A DNA stretch of 64,000 bases from Streptomyces atratus. Lineage in GTDB: Bacteria; Actinomycetota; Actinomycetes; Streptomycetales; Streptomycetaceae. Below the pieces are notes generated by a model, which saw only the letters and a list, made by a program, of their open reading frames with translations, was not told the DNA's origin and did no database searches. The position numbers and the translations under genes were made by a program. The stretch is taken from positions 1 to 64,000 of the forward strand of contig NZ_BMRN01000017.1 in assembly GCF_014648655.1 (NCBI RefSeq), read 5' to 3'. Numbering within the stretch: the first letter of the stretch is position 1; each line of letters opens with the position of its first letter. Below, one piece after another: positions 24,321-33,215 of this stretch.

Positions 24321-26638
24321 TCCCGCAAAGTAGTCAGGTGGGGGCGGAGTTCGTGGTCGCAGCCGGTACGGCGTGCCCGTGGTCGGGAGGATGAGGGCAG
24401 GCTCGCCCAGCGGGCGTGGCGGTCCGCGTAGTGCGGGCTCAGCGGGTGCCCGGACTGGCCGGCGGGCAGTTCGGCGGTGACGAGGTCACCTGCCGTGACC
24501 ACGACCCGCCCGGCCGCGCCGAACCCCGGGACGGCGGTGCGGACGCTGTGCAGCATCCCGGCCTGCGGGCGTGGGCGGAGGCCGAGCACGGCGTTCGCCC
24601 ACGGCGCGAGCGCGGCGAAGGGGTGTCCGAGGCCGACCCGGTTCAAGCGACCCCATTTCGCCGGGCGTTCGCGCACCACCGCCCTGACGCAATCCGCGAC
24701 GAAGCCGTCGACGTCGGTGGTCCCGGCGGGCAGCAGCGCACAGTCACGGGCGTGCAGGATCGCGAGCAGCGGTCGGTCGAGGTCACGGAACGGGAAGCGG
24801 AACGCGGGTTCGTGCTCGCGGCAGACGGCGAGATACGGGGCGAGGACGCGCTGGGCGAGGGCTTCGCGCAGTCGCACGAGGACGCCGAAGGCGCGGGAGT
24901 CGGTCGCGGCCGTGCCGTCCCACTCCCTGAGCAGGGATCGGACGGGGTCCGTGGGCCGGAGCGCGGCGATCGCGAGGTCCCGGTAGGGCAGGTACAGCTC
25001 GGCGGTGACGTCGTGCTGGAGTGCGTGCATGCCGGCCGCGTCGTGCCGTTCGGCCGCACTGAGGACGGTACGGATACGGCGGGCTCGATGGCCGGGGTCG
25101 AGGTCGAGGCCGATTCGGAACTCGTCCTCGGGCAGGGCGGCTTCGTTGGCGGAGACGAGGATCCCGTCGGCGGGGTCCACGACCCGCGGGCGTTCCGGGC
25201 CGGTGAGGTGGCCGTCGGCCGGTTCGGTGCGCGAGGTGCCGGCCGGACGACGGGGCAGCAGACCCGTCGCCAGGTGCGCCATCCGCTTCCGGTCCGTGAC
25301 GAGGACGTTGAGGGCGACGCCGTGTGCGTCGTCGAGGACCGCGACGGCCTCATCGAGGTTCCTGGCGTGGGCGAGGCGGTGGAACCGGAGGTCGGCGGCA
25401 CGGGGGTCGTGGCCCGTCCAGCGGATGGCGACCTTCTCGCCGCACAGCGGGCTTTCCGACACAGGCATCGTGCCGTCGGTGGTGATGTCCACGGTGACCG
25501 GTTGCCCGCCGCGGACGCGGATACGTTCCGTCCTGGTGTGCAGGCCGTCCTGGCCGGCGGGAACGAGGTCGAGCACGTCGGCAGTGAGGTTTGTGACGCC
25601 CCAGGCGATCCGCCCGTTGGTGCCGGTGAGCACGACCGGCAGACCGGGGCTGGCGAGACCGCGCAATCGAGTGCCGGGCCAGGCGAGGTCGACCTCGTAG
25701 AGGACGTTGGGCAGGCCGAGCGCCAGGTGAAGGTCGCAGGCGAGCAGCGGCTCGTCCCCTTTGGCGATCCAGCAGTTGGAGCCGGCGACGGCGCGGTCGA
25801 GAGCGATGAGGTCGGCCGCGCCCGCCTCGCCACGATGGCGGGCCAGGTCGGCGGGCCGGGCCGAAGTCGCGTCGCCGGGCAGGAAGAAGTCGGCGACGGA
25901 TGCGGGCAGAGCACGGCGCACGACCGCCTCCGCCCGCTTGGCCTGCTCGTTCCAGGACAGCGAGTGGAACAGCAGGAGCGAGGTGAGCACGCTGTCCTCC
26001 ACCCGCCACGGCTGCGGTCGGTAGGACAGGAACCGGCACTCGAACGGAGTCGCTTGCGCGAAGGCGGCGTTGACTCCGTCGGCGAACGCGGTCAACAGCT
26101 CGCGCTCCGGCTCGGCAAGCTGCTCGGTCGCGGTACGGGCGGCCTCGGCGAGCCCGAGCCGACGGTACTCCGTGTCCGACGCCACGGCGGCGCGGCCCCA
26201 CACCTCCGCGAGTCGGCCGCTTCCGGTGCGGCGCATGAGGTCCAGTTGGAAGCCGCGGTCACGGCCCATCGCGTGGCCGAGCGCGCAGACCGCGTCGTGG
26301 TAGGTCTGCGCGGTGATCCGGGTGACGCCGTCGTCACCGCTCCCGACCCGCACCGGTGCGGTCAGCGTGGGCACCTCGACATCATCGGGACAGCGTGGCG
26401 CCGAGTCCTTGAGGGCGCGCAGCATCCGTAGCTCGACCGCGACCCGGCCACGGTTGCGGTGCACGTAGCCGGCGATTCCGGCCGCACCCGCGGCGACCAC
26501 GGCCGCCGACACCCACGGCCACGCGAGCAGACCACCCGCGAGTACCACGGTGGCCACGCTCGCGGCGCCCACCACCCGCGCCGTGGGCAGCAGCCACAGG
26601 CGGCGCATGCGTGGACGGTGAGCCGGGCAAGCCGTCAC
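24305..26638 (-). CDS. Membrane-anchored penicillin acylase-type (S45 Ntn) hydrolase
   Basis: A 777-residue protein whose GTG 26638 overlaps the upstream NRPS stop (GTGA); ATG 26608 is an alternative start. Two adjacent hydrophobic segments (~residues 20-60) should anchor it in the membrane with the catalytic part outside. The S45 beta-chain begins at Ser287 in VAGSNCWIAKG (normally GSNNW), the residue freed by self-cleavage to become the nucleophile; CDLHLALGLPNVLYEV and TGTNGRIAWGVTN are further family marks. S45 enzymes cut N-acyl amides. With a FAAL-initiated assembly line in the same operon, removal of an N-terminal acyl chain (as PvdQ does for pyoverdine) is the likely role. Confidence 0.85.
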   Translation of the reverse strand: MTACPAHRPRMRRLWLLPTARVVGAASVATVVLAGGLLAWPWVSAAVVAAGAAGIAGYVHRNRGRVAVELRMLRALKDSAPRCPDDVEVPTLTAPVRVGSGDDGVTRITAQTYHDAVCALGHAMGRDRGFQLDLMRRTGSGRLAEVWGRAAVASDTEYRRLGLAEAARTATEQLAEPERELLTAFADGVNAAFAQATPFECRFLSYRPQPWRVEDSVLTSLLLFHSLSWNEQAKRAEAVVRRALPASVADFFLPGDATSARPADLARHRGEAGAADLIALDRAVAGSNCWIAKGDEPLLACDLHLALGLPNVLYEVDLAWPGTRLRGLASPGLPVVLTGTNGRIAWGVTNLTADVLDLVPAGQDGLHTRTERIRVRGGQPVTVDITTDGTMPVSESPLCGEKVAIRWTGHDPRAADLRFHRLAHARNLDEAVAVLDDAHGVALNVLVTDRKRMAHLATGLLPRRPAGTSRTEPADGHLTGPERPRVVDPADGILVSANEAALPEDEFRIGLDLDPGHRARRIRTVLSAAERHDAAGMHALQHDVTAELYLPYRDLAIAALRPTDPVRSLLREWDGTAATDSRAFGVLVRLREALAQRVLAPYLAVCREHEPAFRFPFRDLDRPLLAILHARDCALLPAGTTDVDGFVADCVRAVVRERPAKWGRLNRVGLGHPFAALAPWANAVLGLRPRPQAGMLHSVRTAVPGFGAAGRVVVTAGDLVTAELPAGQSGHPLSPHYADRHARWASLPSSSRPRARRTGCDHELRPHLTTLREVDPN

Positions 26639-29600
26639 GAGGTCTCCAGGAGGGCTGCCGCGGTGGCCCGTACGGCGGTCGTGATCGCGGTGAGCAGTTC
26701 GGTGGCCAGCTCCTTCGACGTGGTCGCAGGCTTGTAGCGCAGCTCGAACAGCAGCTCACCGCCGACGGGCGCGATCCCGACGACGAAGTCGGACGCGGTG
26801 GCCACGACCCGGGCGCCGAGCACGTCGCGTTCGGACTGGTACGGCGCGAAGACGAGGCCGTCCTCGGGTGTGACGGCGGCGGTCTCCTCCTGTGCGACGA
26901 GCATCGCCTCGAACACCGGGCCCGCGTCCGGGTGCCGCTCGCGGATCTCGGCGAGGACCTCCTCGAACGGCAACTCCTGGTTGTCGAGCGCGGCGACGCA
27001 GACCTCGCGGGCCTGCCGGCTGACCGCGACCGGATCGGCGTCGTCCAACTGCATGCGCAGCACGACTGTGTTGGCGACGAGCCCCACGACCTCGTCCAGA
27101 CCCGGCTCGACGCGGTTGGCGAGCATGGTGGCGACGCGGATGTCGTCCTGGCCGCTCCACGCGCGCAGCGTCGCCGCGTACGCGCCCAGCACGAGCATGA
27201 AGTCGGTCATGCCGTGCTTGCGCGCAGCCGCACGGACTGTGCGCATGTCGTCGGCCGGGAGCGTCGCCCTGGTCGACGCCGACCGCAGGCGCTGCACGAA
27301 CGACGCCGTGCCCAGCTCGGCGAAGCGGCTGTCGGGCTCGTCGGCGAGTGCGGGCCACGGCGGGGTGAGCCGGTCGAGCCAGAACTCCCGCTGCCGCGCC
27401 GCCTCCCCGGTGGCGAGCCAGTCGGCCCGGTCCTTAGCGAGCCGGCCGCTGCCGCGTGGGACCTGCCGGGGCGCGGGTGCGCCGTCGGCGGCCAGCTCAC
27501 GGTAGATCCGGGCGGCGTCGGACAGCAGTAGCGTGAGCGACCATCCGTCGCACACGATGTGGTGGATGTTCAGGTAGATCACATGCCGGTCGACGGCGAG
27601 CCGGTGCACGACGACGCGCATGAGTGGCGCCTGGTCGAGCGGCAGCGGCTCCCGCGCGGCGGCGGCCATGAGCTTCTCGCAGCGGCGGGCCGGGTGCTCG
27701 TCGGCGGTGAGGTCCTCGACGTCGACGGTGATCGTGACGTGTGGTTCGACCACCTGGACAGGGCCGTCGCCGGTGTCCTCGATCCGGGTGCGCAGCGCCT
27801 CGTGCCGAGTAGCAAGCTCGGCGAAGGTCCGCTCGAGGAGGGCGCGGTCGAGCGGGCCGTCGGCGCGCAGCGCGCCCGCCATGCCGAACAACCCGACGCC
27901 GGGAAGCTGGTTGGCGATCTCCCACATCTGGCGTTGTGCGAGGGAGAGCGGATGGCGGGTCACCGTCTCGGGCGGGGTCGGGACCACGGCCGACGGCGCC
28001 GGCGCGGCGGCGCCGTCGAGGGCGTTCGCCAGGCCCGCGATCGTGGGCGCCGCCATGAAGGCCCGCATCGACAGGGTGCCGTGGCGGGCGCGGAGCCGGC
28101 TTACCACCTGCATGGCGGTGAGCGAGTCACCGCCCGCGTCGAAGAACGACGTTGTCGCGTCGATGTCCGTGATGCCCAGGACCTCGGTCCACACCTCGCG
28201 GACACTCGTCTCCAGCGGTGAGCCCGACGGCGCCGGAGCCGGGGCGACCGGAGCCACGGCGTCCGGAACGGCCGCCGGAGCCGCTGCGACCGCAGCGGCC
28301 GCCGGAGCCGGTGGCCGACCGGACCCCATCAGCCGGGCCAGGTCGGCAATGCCGGGCAGCGGGGTGTCGCGGAAGGGGCGCTCGGGGGCGGCGACGATCG
28401 CGGCGAGCGCCCTGCGGTGGACCTCCGCTGCCAGCACCAGCGTGGTCTCCGGCAGCGCCGAAGCGTCGTACTCCATCAACAACCGCAGCTCGTGAGCGCG
28501 GACGTCGACGGTGAAGGCCGAGCTGTAGGCGTAGTGGGTGGACTCGAGCTCGTCCACGTCGAGCAGCTCCAGGCTGCCGTCGCGGACCATCCGGCGGGTG
28601 TTGTGGTAGTCGGTGAAGTTGAAGCTGGAGTCGAACATCGGCACCGCACCGTACGCGGCCTGGATCGCGGCGTTCGGGTACCAGCGGTGCCGCATCATCG
28701 CCTGTTCCTCCTCGTGCGCGCGCACCGCCAGCTCCGCCCACGTCTGACCGGCCAGCGCGACCCGCAGGGGCAGCTGGTTGAGGAACAGGCCGAGAACGCG
28801 GTCGGAGTCCTGGGTCTCCGGCCGACAGGCGACCACCGAGCTGCTGGCCACGTCGTCGGCGCCGGTCAGCCACGACACGACCCGCAGATGCGACGCGCAC
28901 AGCAGCGCCTTCACCGGCACGCCAAGCCGTGCGGCGGTGGCACGCAGGGCGTCGAGCTGTCCCGTGAAGTCCGCATGGAACTGGCGCATCACGGGCGCAC
29001 CCGACCGCTCGGGGGCGATCAGCCGAGCCTGCGCGGCCGTACGTGCCGTCCAGAACTCCCGGTGCCCCTCGTCGGCCGCGGCGTGCTGTTCCAGCGCCAC
29101 GTAGTCGCCGAACGTGGTGCGCGGGCGCGGCAGTGGCGGCGCCGTGCCCGCGGCGAGCAGCGCGCGGTACTGGGCCTGCAGATCCTCGAAGAAGATGTTC
29201 ACCGACCAGCCGTCGAGGATGGCGTGGTGGTGAGTGAAGATCAGCTGGTAGTCCGCCGCGGACGTCGTGAGCACGACGAGCCGGAACAGCGGCGGCGCGG
29301 ACAGGTCGAAGTCCGTGGCGGTCTCGCGCGCCACGACCTGCCGGATCCGCTCCTGCTGCTCGTCGGCGCCGAGCCGGGTGAGGTCCTCGAACTCGATCGG
29401 CACGGTGATGCCGGTATGCACCCGCTGCACCGGGCCCAGCTCGTTGGCGAGGTCGAAGCTGGTGCGCAGCACGGGATGCGCGTCGGTGACGGCCTGCGCG
29501 GCCGCGCGGAACGCGGCCGGATCCATCACGCCACGCACCCGGTAGCTCAGCATGATGTGGTAGATGCGGGCGCCGGGCGCCATCTCCTGGTGGTAGATCA

Positions 29601-32600
29601 TCCCGGACTGCAGGGCGGTCATCGGGAACGCGTCGACGACATCCGGCGGGAAGGTGCTTTCCGTCGGCAGCAACGTGAACGGTTCGTGGCCGACGGCGGT
29701 TCCACCGGCCTCGTCGGCCCGCAGCGCGAGTGCGGTGACCGTCCGCGCAGCGTAGACGTCCTGCACGGTCAGGCCCAGGCCCCGGTCCTTCGCGAGGCCC
29801 ACCAGGCGGATGGCGCGCATGGAGTCGCCGCCGCCGTCGAAGAAGTCGGTGGTGGTGGTGACGACGGGGTCGGCGAGTACTTCACGGAACACGTCCAGCA
29901 GCACGGCCTCACGCACGCCGGTCGGGACGGCACCACCTTCGGACACCGTCGCGGTCGCTGTGGCCGCGGCTGCGACCACGGCCGCGCGGTCGAGCTTTCC
30001 GTTCGTGGTCAGGGGAAGTGCGTCCACCGCCACGACCGTGCGCGGCACCATGTAGCGGGGCAGCGTCGAGCGCACCGCCGCCAGCAGCTCCGCCGGCTCG
30101 GGCGTGGCATCGGTGGCCGGGACGACGACGGCCACGAGGTGCGCGCCGCTGTCGTCCGTGGTGACGGCCGCTCCGGCCGCGGCGACGCCGGGCTGGGTGG
30201 ACAGGGCCCGCTCGATCTCGGCCAGCTCCACCCGGAAGCCGTTGACCTGCACCTGCCGGTCGCGACGGCCGAGGTAGGCCAGCGTGGTGCCGTTGCGCCG
30301 CGCGAGATCGCCGGAGCGGTACATGCGGGCACCCGGTACGTGGCTGAAGGGGTCCGGCAGGAACCGCAGTGCGGTCTCCCGGGGCCGGCCGAGGTAGCCG
30401 TCGCTCACCTGCGGGCCGCCGACGTAGATCTCACCGACGCACCGGTCGGCGACCGGAGTGCCGTCGTCGTGCAGCACATGCAGCGCGGTGCCGGGCAGCG
30501 GCGTCCCGATGTCCGACTCGGCGGTCCGTGCGTCGTCGGGGCGCAGCCACCGCCACGACGCGTGCACCGTCGTCTCGGTGATCCCGTACATGTTCACGAG
30601 CTGGGTCCGGTCCCCGACCGCCTCGTACCAGCGCTCGACCAACCGCCGGTCCAGTGCCTCGCCCGCGAACAGCACATACCGGATGTGCTCGGTGGAGTCG
30701 GGCCGCGCGGCGAGCGCGGGGAGCATCACGGTCAGCGCGGACGGCGTCTGGCTGAGCACGGTCACCCGCTCGCGGGCACACAGCTCGGCGAACTCCTCCG
30801 GCTCCCAGGTGGTCAGCTGCGGGACCACGACGAGCCGCCCGCCGTGCAGCAGGCAGCCGAACATCTCGTACATGGACACGTCGAACGAGCAGGCGTGGAA
30901 GAGGGTCCACACGTCGTCCGGGCCGAGGCCGTACCCACCCGCGGTCGCGTCGAGCAGGCTGAGCACGTTGTGATGCGTGACGCGCACGCCTTTGGGCCGG
31001 CCGGTGGAGCCGGACGTGTAGATCACGTAGGCGGCGGCGTGCGCGGGCACGGGGACGAGGGGCGCCCTGCCCGAGGCGAGCTCGGCGAGGGTGGCGCGCT
31101 CCCTGGGCACCGTGTCGTCCTCGGTGATGGTGAGCCGGGCGCCCGAGTCGGTCAGTACGTCGCTCACGCGCGCCGTGGGCCAGGACTCGTGGAGCACGAG
31201 GCACGCGCCGCCCGAGGCCATCACGCCGAGGATGGCGACGACGAGATCCAGCCCGCGCGGCAACGAGATGGCGACGACGTCCCCGGCCTGGACACCGCGG
31301 GCGCGCAACCCGCCCGCGGTCTCCTCGACCCGGGCCTGGAGGTCCGTGTAGGACAGAGCGCCGTCCGGTGCGGTGACGGCCACCGCGTCCGAGCGTGTGC
31401 GGGCCGTCTCCGCGAGGCGCCCGGTCAGCGACTCGTCGGCGCGCGGCACTCGGTCGGGCTCGGCGACCGCACCGGGTGCGGCCGTCCCGAACGAACCGAC
31501 GGCGAGCGCCGTGACCGGGACGGCCGGGTCGGCGACGGCGGCCGTCAGCACGGAGACGGCGGTGGCGGCGATGGCGGCGACGTCCGCATCGGCCACGGCA
31601 CCCCGGTCGGCCTCGATGTCCACGGTGAGGGTGTCGCCGTTGTCGCGGACCAGGAAATTCAGGCTGTACTTGGCGCCGACCTGCTCCACTTCGACATGCT
31701 CGATCGCCAGCCCGGGGAACACCGGCGCGGGCAGCTTGGCGCCGAGGTCGGTGAGAATGACGTTGAACGGCACGCCGGAGCCCGCGACGTCGGCCGGTAC
31801 GGGTGCGTTGCGGACGGCGCCCAGCACGGCCGTCCTGGTCCGCCGGACGAGGTCGGCGAACGGGGCGCTGCTGACGTCGAGCCGTACCGGCACCATGTCG
31901 AGCAGCAGGCCGACGACCCGTTCGAGGCCGGCGCGATCGCGGCGGGAGGTCGGCATGCCGACCACGAGGTCGTCGCGCCCGGTGTAGCGGGACAGTGCGA
32001 CCGCGACCGCGGTGGAGACGACGGTGAAGAGGCCGGATCGGGTCTTCTCGGCAAGCCGCCGCAGGGCGGTGGTGGTGTCGGCCGGTACGACAACGTGATG
32101 TGCGTGGCCGCGCTCTGCGGCCGCGCCGTCGAGTGGCGGGGGCAGCGGGAGCGCGCCCAGTGACGCGTCGTCAAGCCGTTCGCGCCAGTAGCGGCGGGTG
32201 GCGGACAGGTCGGCGTGGGCGAGGCGTTCGGTCTCCCAGCGGGCGTAGCCGACCATGTCGACGGTCGCGCCGGCAGCCGGTGGCTCCTGTCCCGCGACCC
32301 GGCTTCCGTAGCAGCTCGCCAGGTCGTCGAGCATCGGGCCGAACGACGGGCCGTCGGCGATCACGTGATGGAGCACGAAGAAGAAGACGTGATCCTCTGC
32401 CGCCAACCGGAACAGGTGCATCGCCACCGGTGGTGCCGTGTCCAGGGCCAGGGGCCGGTCGGCGAGCCGGGCGCACTCGGCCACGCACTCGTCCAGACCG
32501 GCTGCCTCGGTCACCGTCAGCGGGGGCTCCACCGTCGGCAGGATTCGCTGCTGCGGCTCTCCGCCCGTCACCGGGAATACGGTGCGCAGCGACGGGTGCC

Positions 32601-32949
32601 GCTCGTGGATGTCCCGCAGCGCCGTGACGAACGCGTCGGTGTCGAGCGGGCCGCGCAGTCGCAGCGCCCCGCACAGGTTGTACGTGCCGTCCTCGGCGAA
32701 GTACGTGGTGGCCCACAGCGACCGCTGCGGGGCGGTCAGCGGCCCGGTGTCCCCCGCGGACACCGGGGGCCACGTCAGCCGCTCGCGCCGGCCGACCAGG
32801 TCGACCAGTTCGTCGCGGTGCCGCTTCATCTCCGCCAGCAGCTCGGGCGGCAGCGCGTCGCCCCGGACGCGGTAGCGGATGCGGTCGTCGGCGAGAGTGA
32901 GCGCCACGCCGAGATCATCCAGGCGTCGCAACAGGTCCTGCGCGGTCAC
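26635..32949 (-). CDS. NRPS: docking-C-A-PCP-C-PCP-C
   Basis: A 2104-residue protein whose GTG 32949 overlaps the stop of the PCP gene. Domains: a TubC-type docking domain (1-~52), C1 (~70-480, HHVIADG), A (~500-960, A3 YTSGSTGRPKG, A10 NGKLDR, code by eye DVYSLAMVHK, unassigned), PCP1 (~985-1055, FFDGGGDSM), C2 (~1075-1510, HHAILDGWS), PCP2 (~1555-1625, FFDAGGDSL), and C3 (~1650-2095, HHIVCDGWS). The second module has no A domain, so its PCP must be loaded in trans, and the protein ends in a C domain that needs a further acceptor or nucleophile. There is no TE domain. The docking domain implies an ordered contact with an upstream partner. Confidence 0.95.
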   Translation of the reverse strand: MTAQDLLRRLDDLGVALTLADDRIRYRVRGDALPPELLAEMKRHRDELVDLVGRRERLTWPPVSAGDTGPLTAPQRSLWATTYFAEDGTYNLCGALRLRGPLDTDAFVTALRDIHERHPSLRTVFPVTGGEPQQRILPTVEPPLTVTEAAGLDECVAECARLADRPLALDTAPPVAMHLFRLAAEDHVFFFVLHHVIADGPSFGPMLDDLASCYGSRVAGQEPPAAGATVDMVGYARWETERLAHADLSATRRYWRERLDDASLGALPLPPPLDGAAAERGHAHHVVVPADTTTALRRLAEKTRSGLFTVVSTAVAVALSRYTGRDDLVVGMPTSRRDRAGLERVVGLLLDMVPVRLDVSSAPFADLVRRTRTAVLGAVRNAPVPADVAGSGVPFNVILTDLGAKLPAPVFPGLAIEHVEVEQVGAKYSLNFLVRDNGDTLTVDIEADRGAVADADVAAIAATAVSVLTAAVADPAVPVTALAVGSFGTAAPGAVAEPDRVPRADESLTGRLAETARTRSDAVAVTAPDGALSYTDLQARVEETAGGLRARGVQAGDVVAISLPRGLDLVVAILGVMASGGACLVLHESWPTARVSDVLTDSGARLTITEDDTVPRERATLAELASGRAPLVPVPAHAAAYVIYTSGSTGRPKGVRVTHHNVLSLLDATAGGYGLGPDDVWTLFHACSFDVSMYEMFGCLLHGGRLVVVPQLTTWEPEEFAELCARERVTVLSQTPSALTVMLPALAARPDSTEHIRYVLFAGEALDRRLVERWYEAVGDRTQLVNMYGITETTVHASWRWLRPDDARTAESDIGTPLPGTALHVLHDDGTPVADRCVGEIYVGGPQVSDGYLGRPRETALRFLPDPFSHVPGARMYRSGDLARRNGTTLAYLGRRDRQVQVNGFRVELAEIERALSTQPGVAAAGAAVTTDDSGAHLVAVVVPATDATPEPAELLAAVRSTLPRYMVPRTVVAVDALPLTTNGKLDRAAVVAAAATATATVSEGGAVPTGVREAVLLDVFREVLADPVVTTTTDFFDGGGDSMRAIRLVGLAKDRGLGLTVQDVYAARTVTALALRADEAGGTAVGHEPFTLLPTESTFPPDVVDAFPMTALQSGMIYHQEMAPGARIYHIMLSYRVRGVMDPAAFRAAAQAVTDAHPVLRTSFDLANELGPVQRVHTGITVPIEFEDLTRLGADEQQERIRQVVARETATDFDLSAPPLFRLVVLTTSAADYQLIFTHHHAILDGWSVNIFFEDLQAQYRALLAAGTAPPLPRPRTTFGDYVALEQHAAADEGHREFWTARTAAQARLIAPERSGAPVMRQFHADFTGQLDALRATAARLGVPVKALLCASHLRVVSWLTGADDVASSSVVACRPETQDSDRVLGLFLNQLPLRVALAGQTWAELAVRAHEEEQAMMRHRWYPNAAIQAAYGAVPMFDSSFNFTDYHNTRRMVRDGSLELLDVDELESTHYAYSSAFTVDVRAHELRLLMEYDASALPETTLVLAAEVHRRALAAIVAAPERPFRDTPLPGIADLARLMGSGRPPAPAAAAVAAAPAAVPDAVAPVAPAPAPSGSPLETSVREVWTEVLGITDIDATTSFFDAGGDSLTAMQVVSRLRARHGTLSMRAFMAAPTIAGLANALDGAAAPAPSAVVPTPPETVTRHPLSLAQRQMWEIANQLPGVGLFGMAGALRADGPLDRALLERTFAELATRHEALRTRIEDTGDGPVQVVEPHVTITVDVEDLTADEHPARRCEKLMAAAAREPLPLDQAPLMRVVVHRLAVDRHVIYLNIHHIVCDGWSLTLLLSDAARIYRELAADGAPAPRQVPRGSGRLAKDRADWLATGEAARQREFWLDRLTPPWPALADEPDSRFAELGTASFVQRLRSASTRATLPADDMRTVRAAARKHGMTDFMLVLGAYAATLRAWSGQDDIRVATMLANRVEPGLDEVVGLVANTVVLRMQLDDADPVAVSRQAREVCVAALDNQELPFEEVLAEIRERHPDAGPVFEAMLVAQEETAAVTPEDGLVFAPYQSERDVLGARVVATASDFVVGIAPVGGELLFELRYKPATTSKELATELLTAITTAVRATAAALLETS

Positions 32950-33215
32950 AGCTCTCCCTCGAAGACCGGCTCGGCGGCCGGCCGGCCGGCACGGAGGCGA
33001 TCCAGTTCGGCGGCGACCTCGGCGACCGTCCCCAACTCGAAGAAGTCCTCCAGCTCCAGCTCGACGCCGGTCAGCTCGGTGAGCCGGTAGAGCACCTGCA
33101 CGGCGAGCATCGAGTGGCCGCCCAGCTCGAAGAAGTCCTCGTCGACGGCCACCGTGTCCACCTCCAGCAGTTCACGCCAGACCGCGGCGACCTGATCCTG
33201 AGTCGACACCTTCAT
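32946..33215 (-). CDS. Free-standing peptidyl carrier protein
   Basis: An 89-residue PCP. The phosphopantetheine Ser is in DFFELGGHSMLAV near residue 36. ATG 33215 overlaps the upstream NRPS stop as TGATG, and the PCP stop overlaps the next NRPS start as GTGA, so it is coupled on both sides. It lies between A-PCP-C and docking-C-A-PCP. It could carry a residue activated in trans (for example by the PZS-A fusion protein) that the flanking C domains then use. Confidence 0.9.
   Translation of the reverse strand: MKVSTQDQVAAVWRELLEVDTVAVDEDFFELGGHSMLAVQVLYRLTELTGVELELEDFFELGTVAEVAAELDRLRAGRPAAEPVFEGEL

Noticed and set aside
28417-32163. Very long open frame on the plus strand across the NRPS gene
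   Set aside because: It is antisense to a well-supported NRPS with intact domain motifs; its translation is Arg/Gly/Val-rich and has no recognisable motif. Long antisense frames are normal at this GC content.
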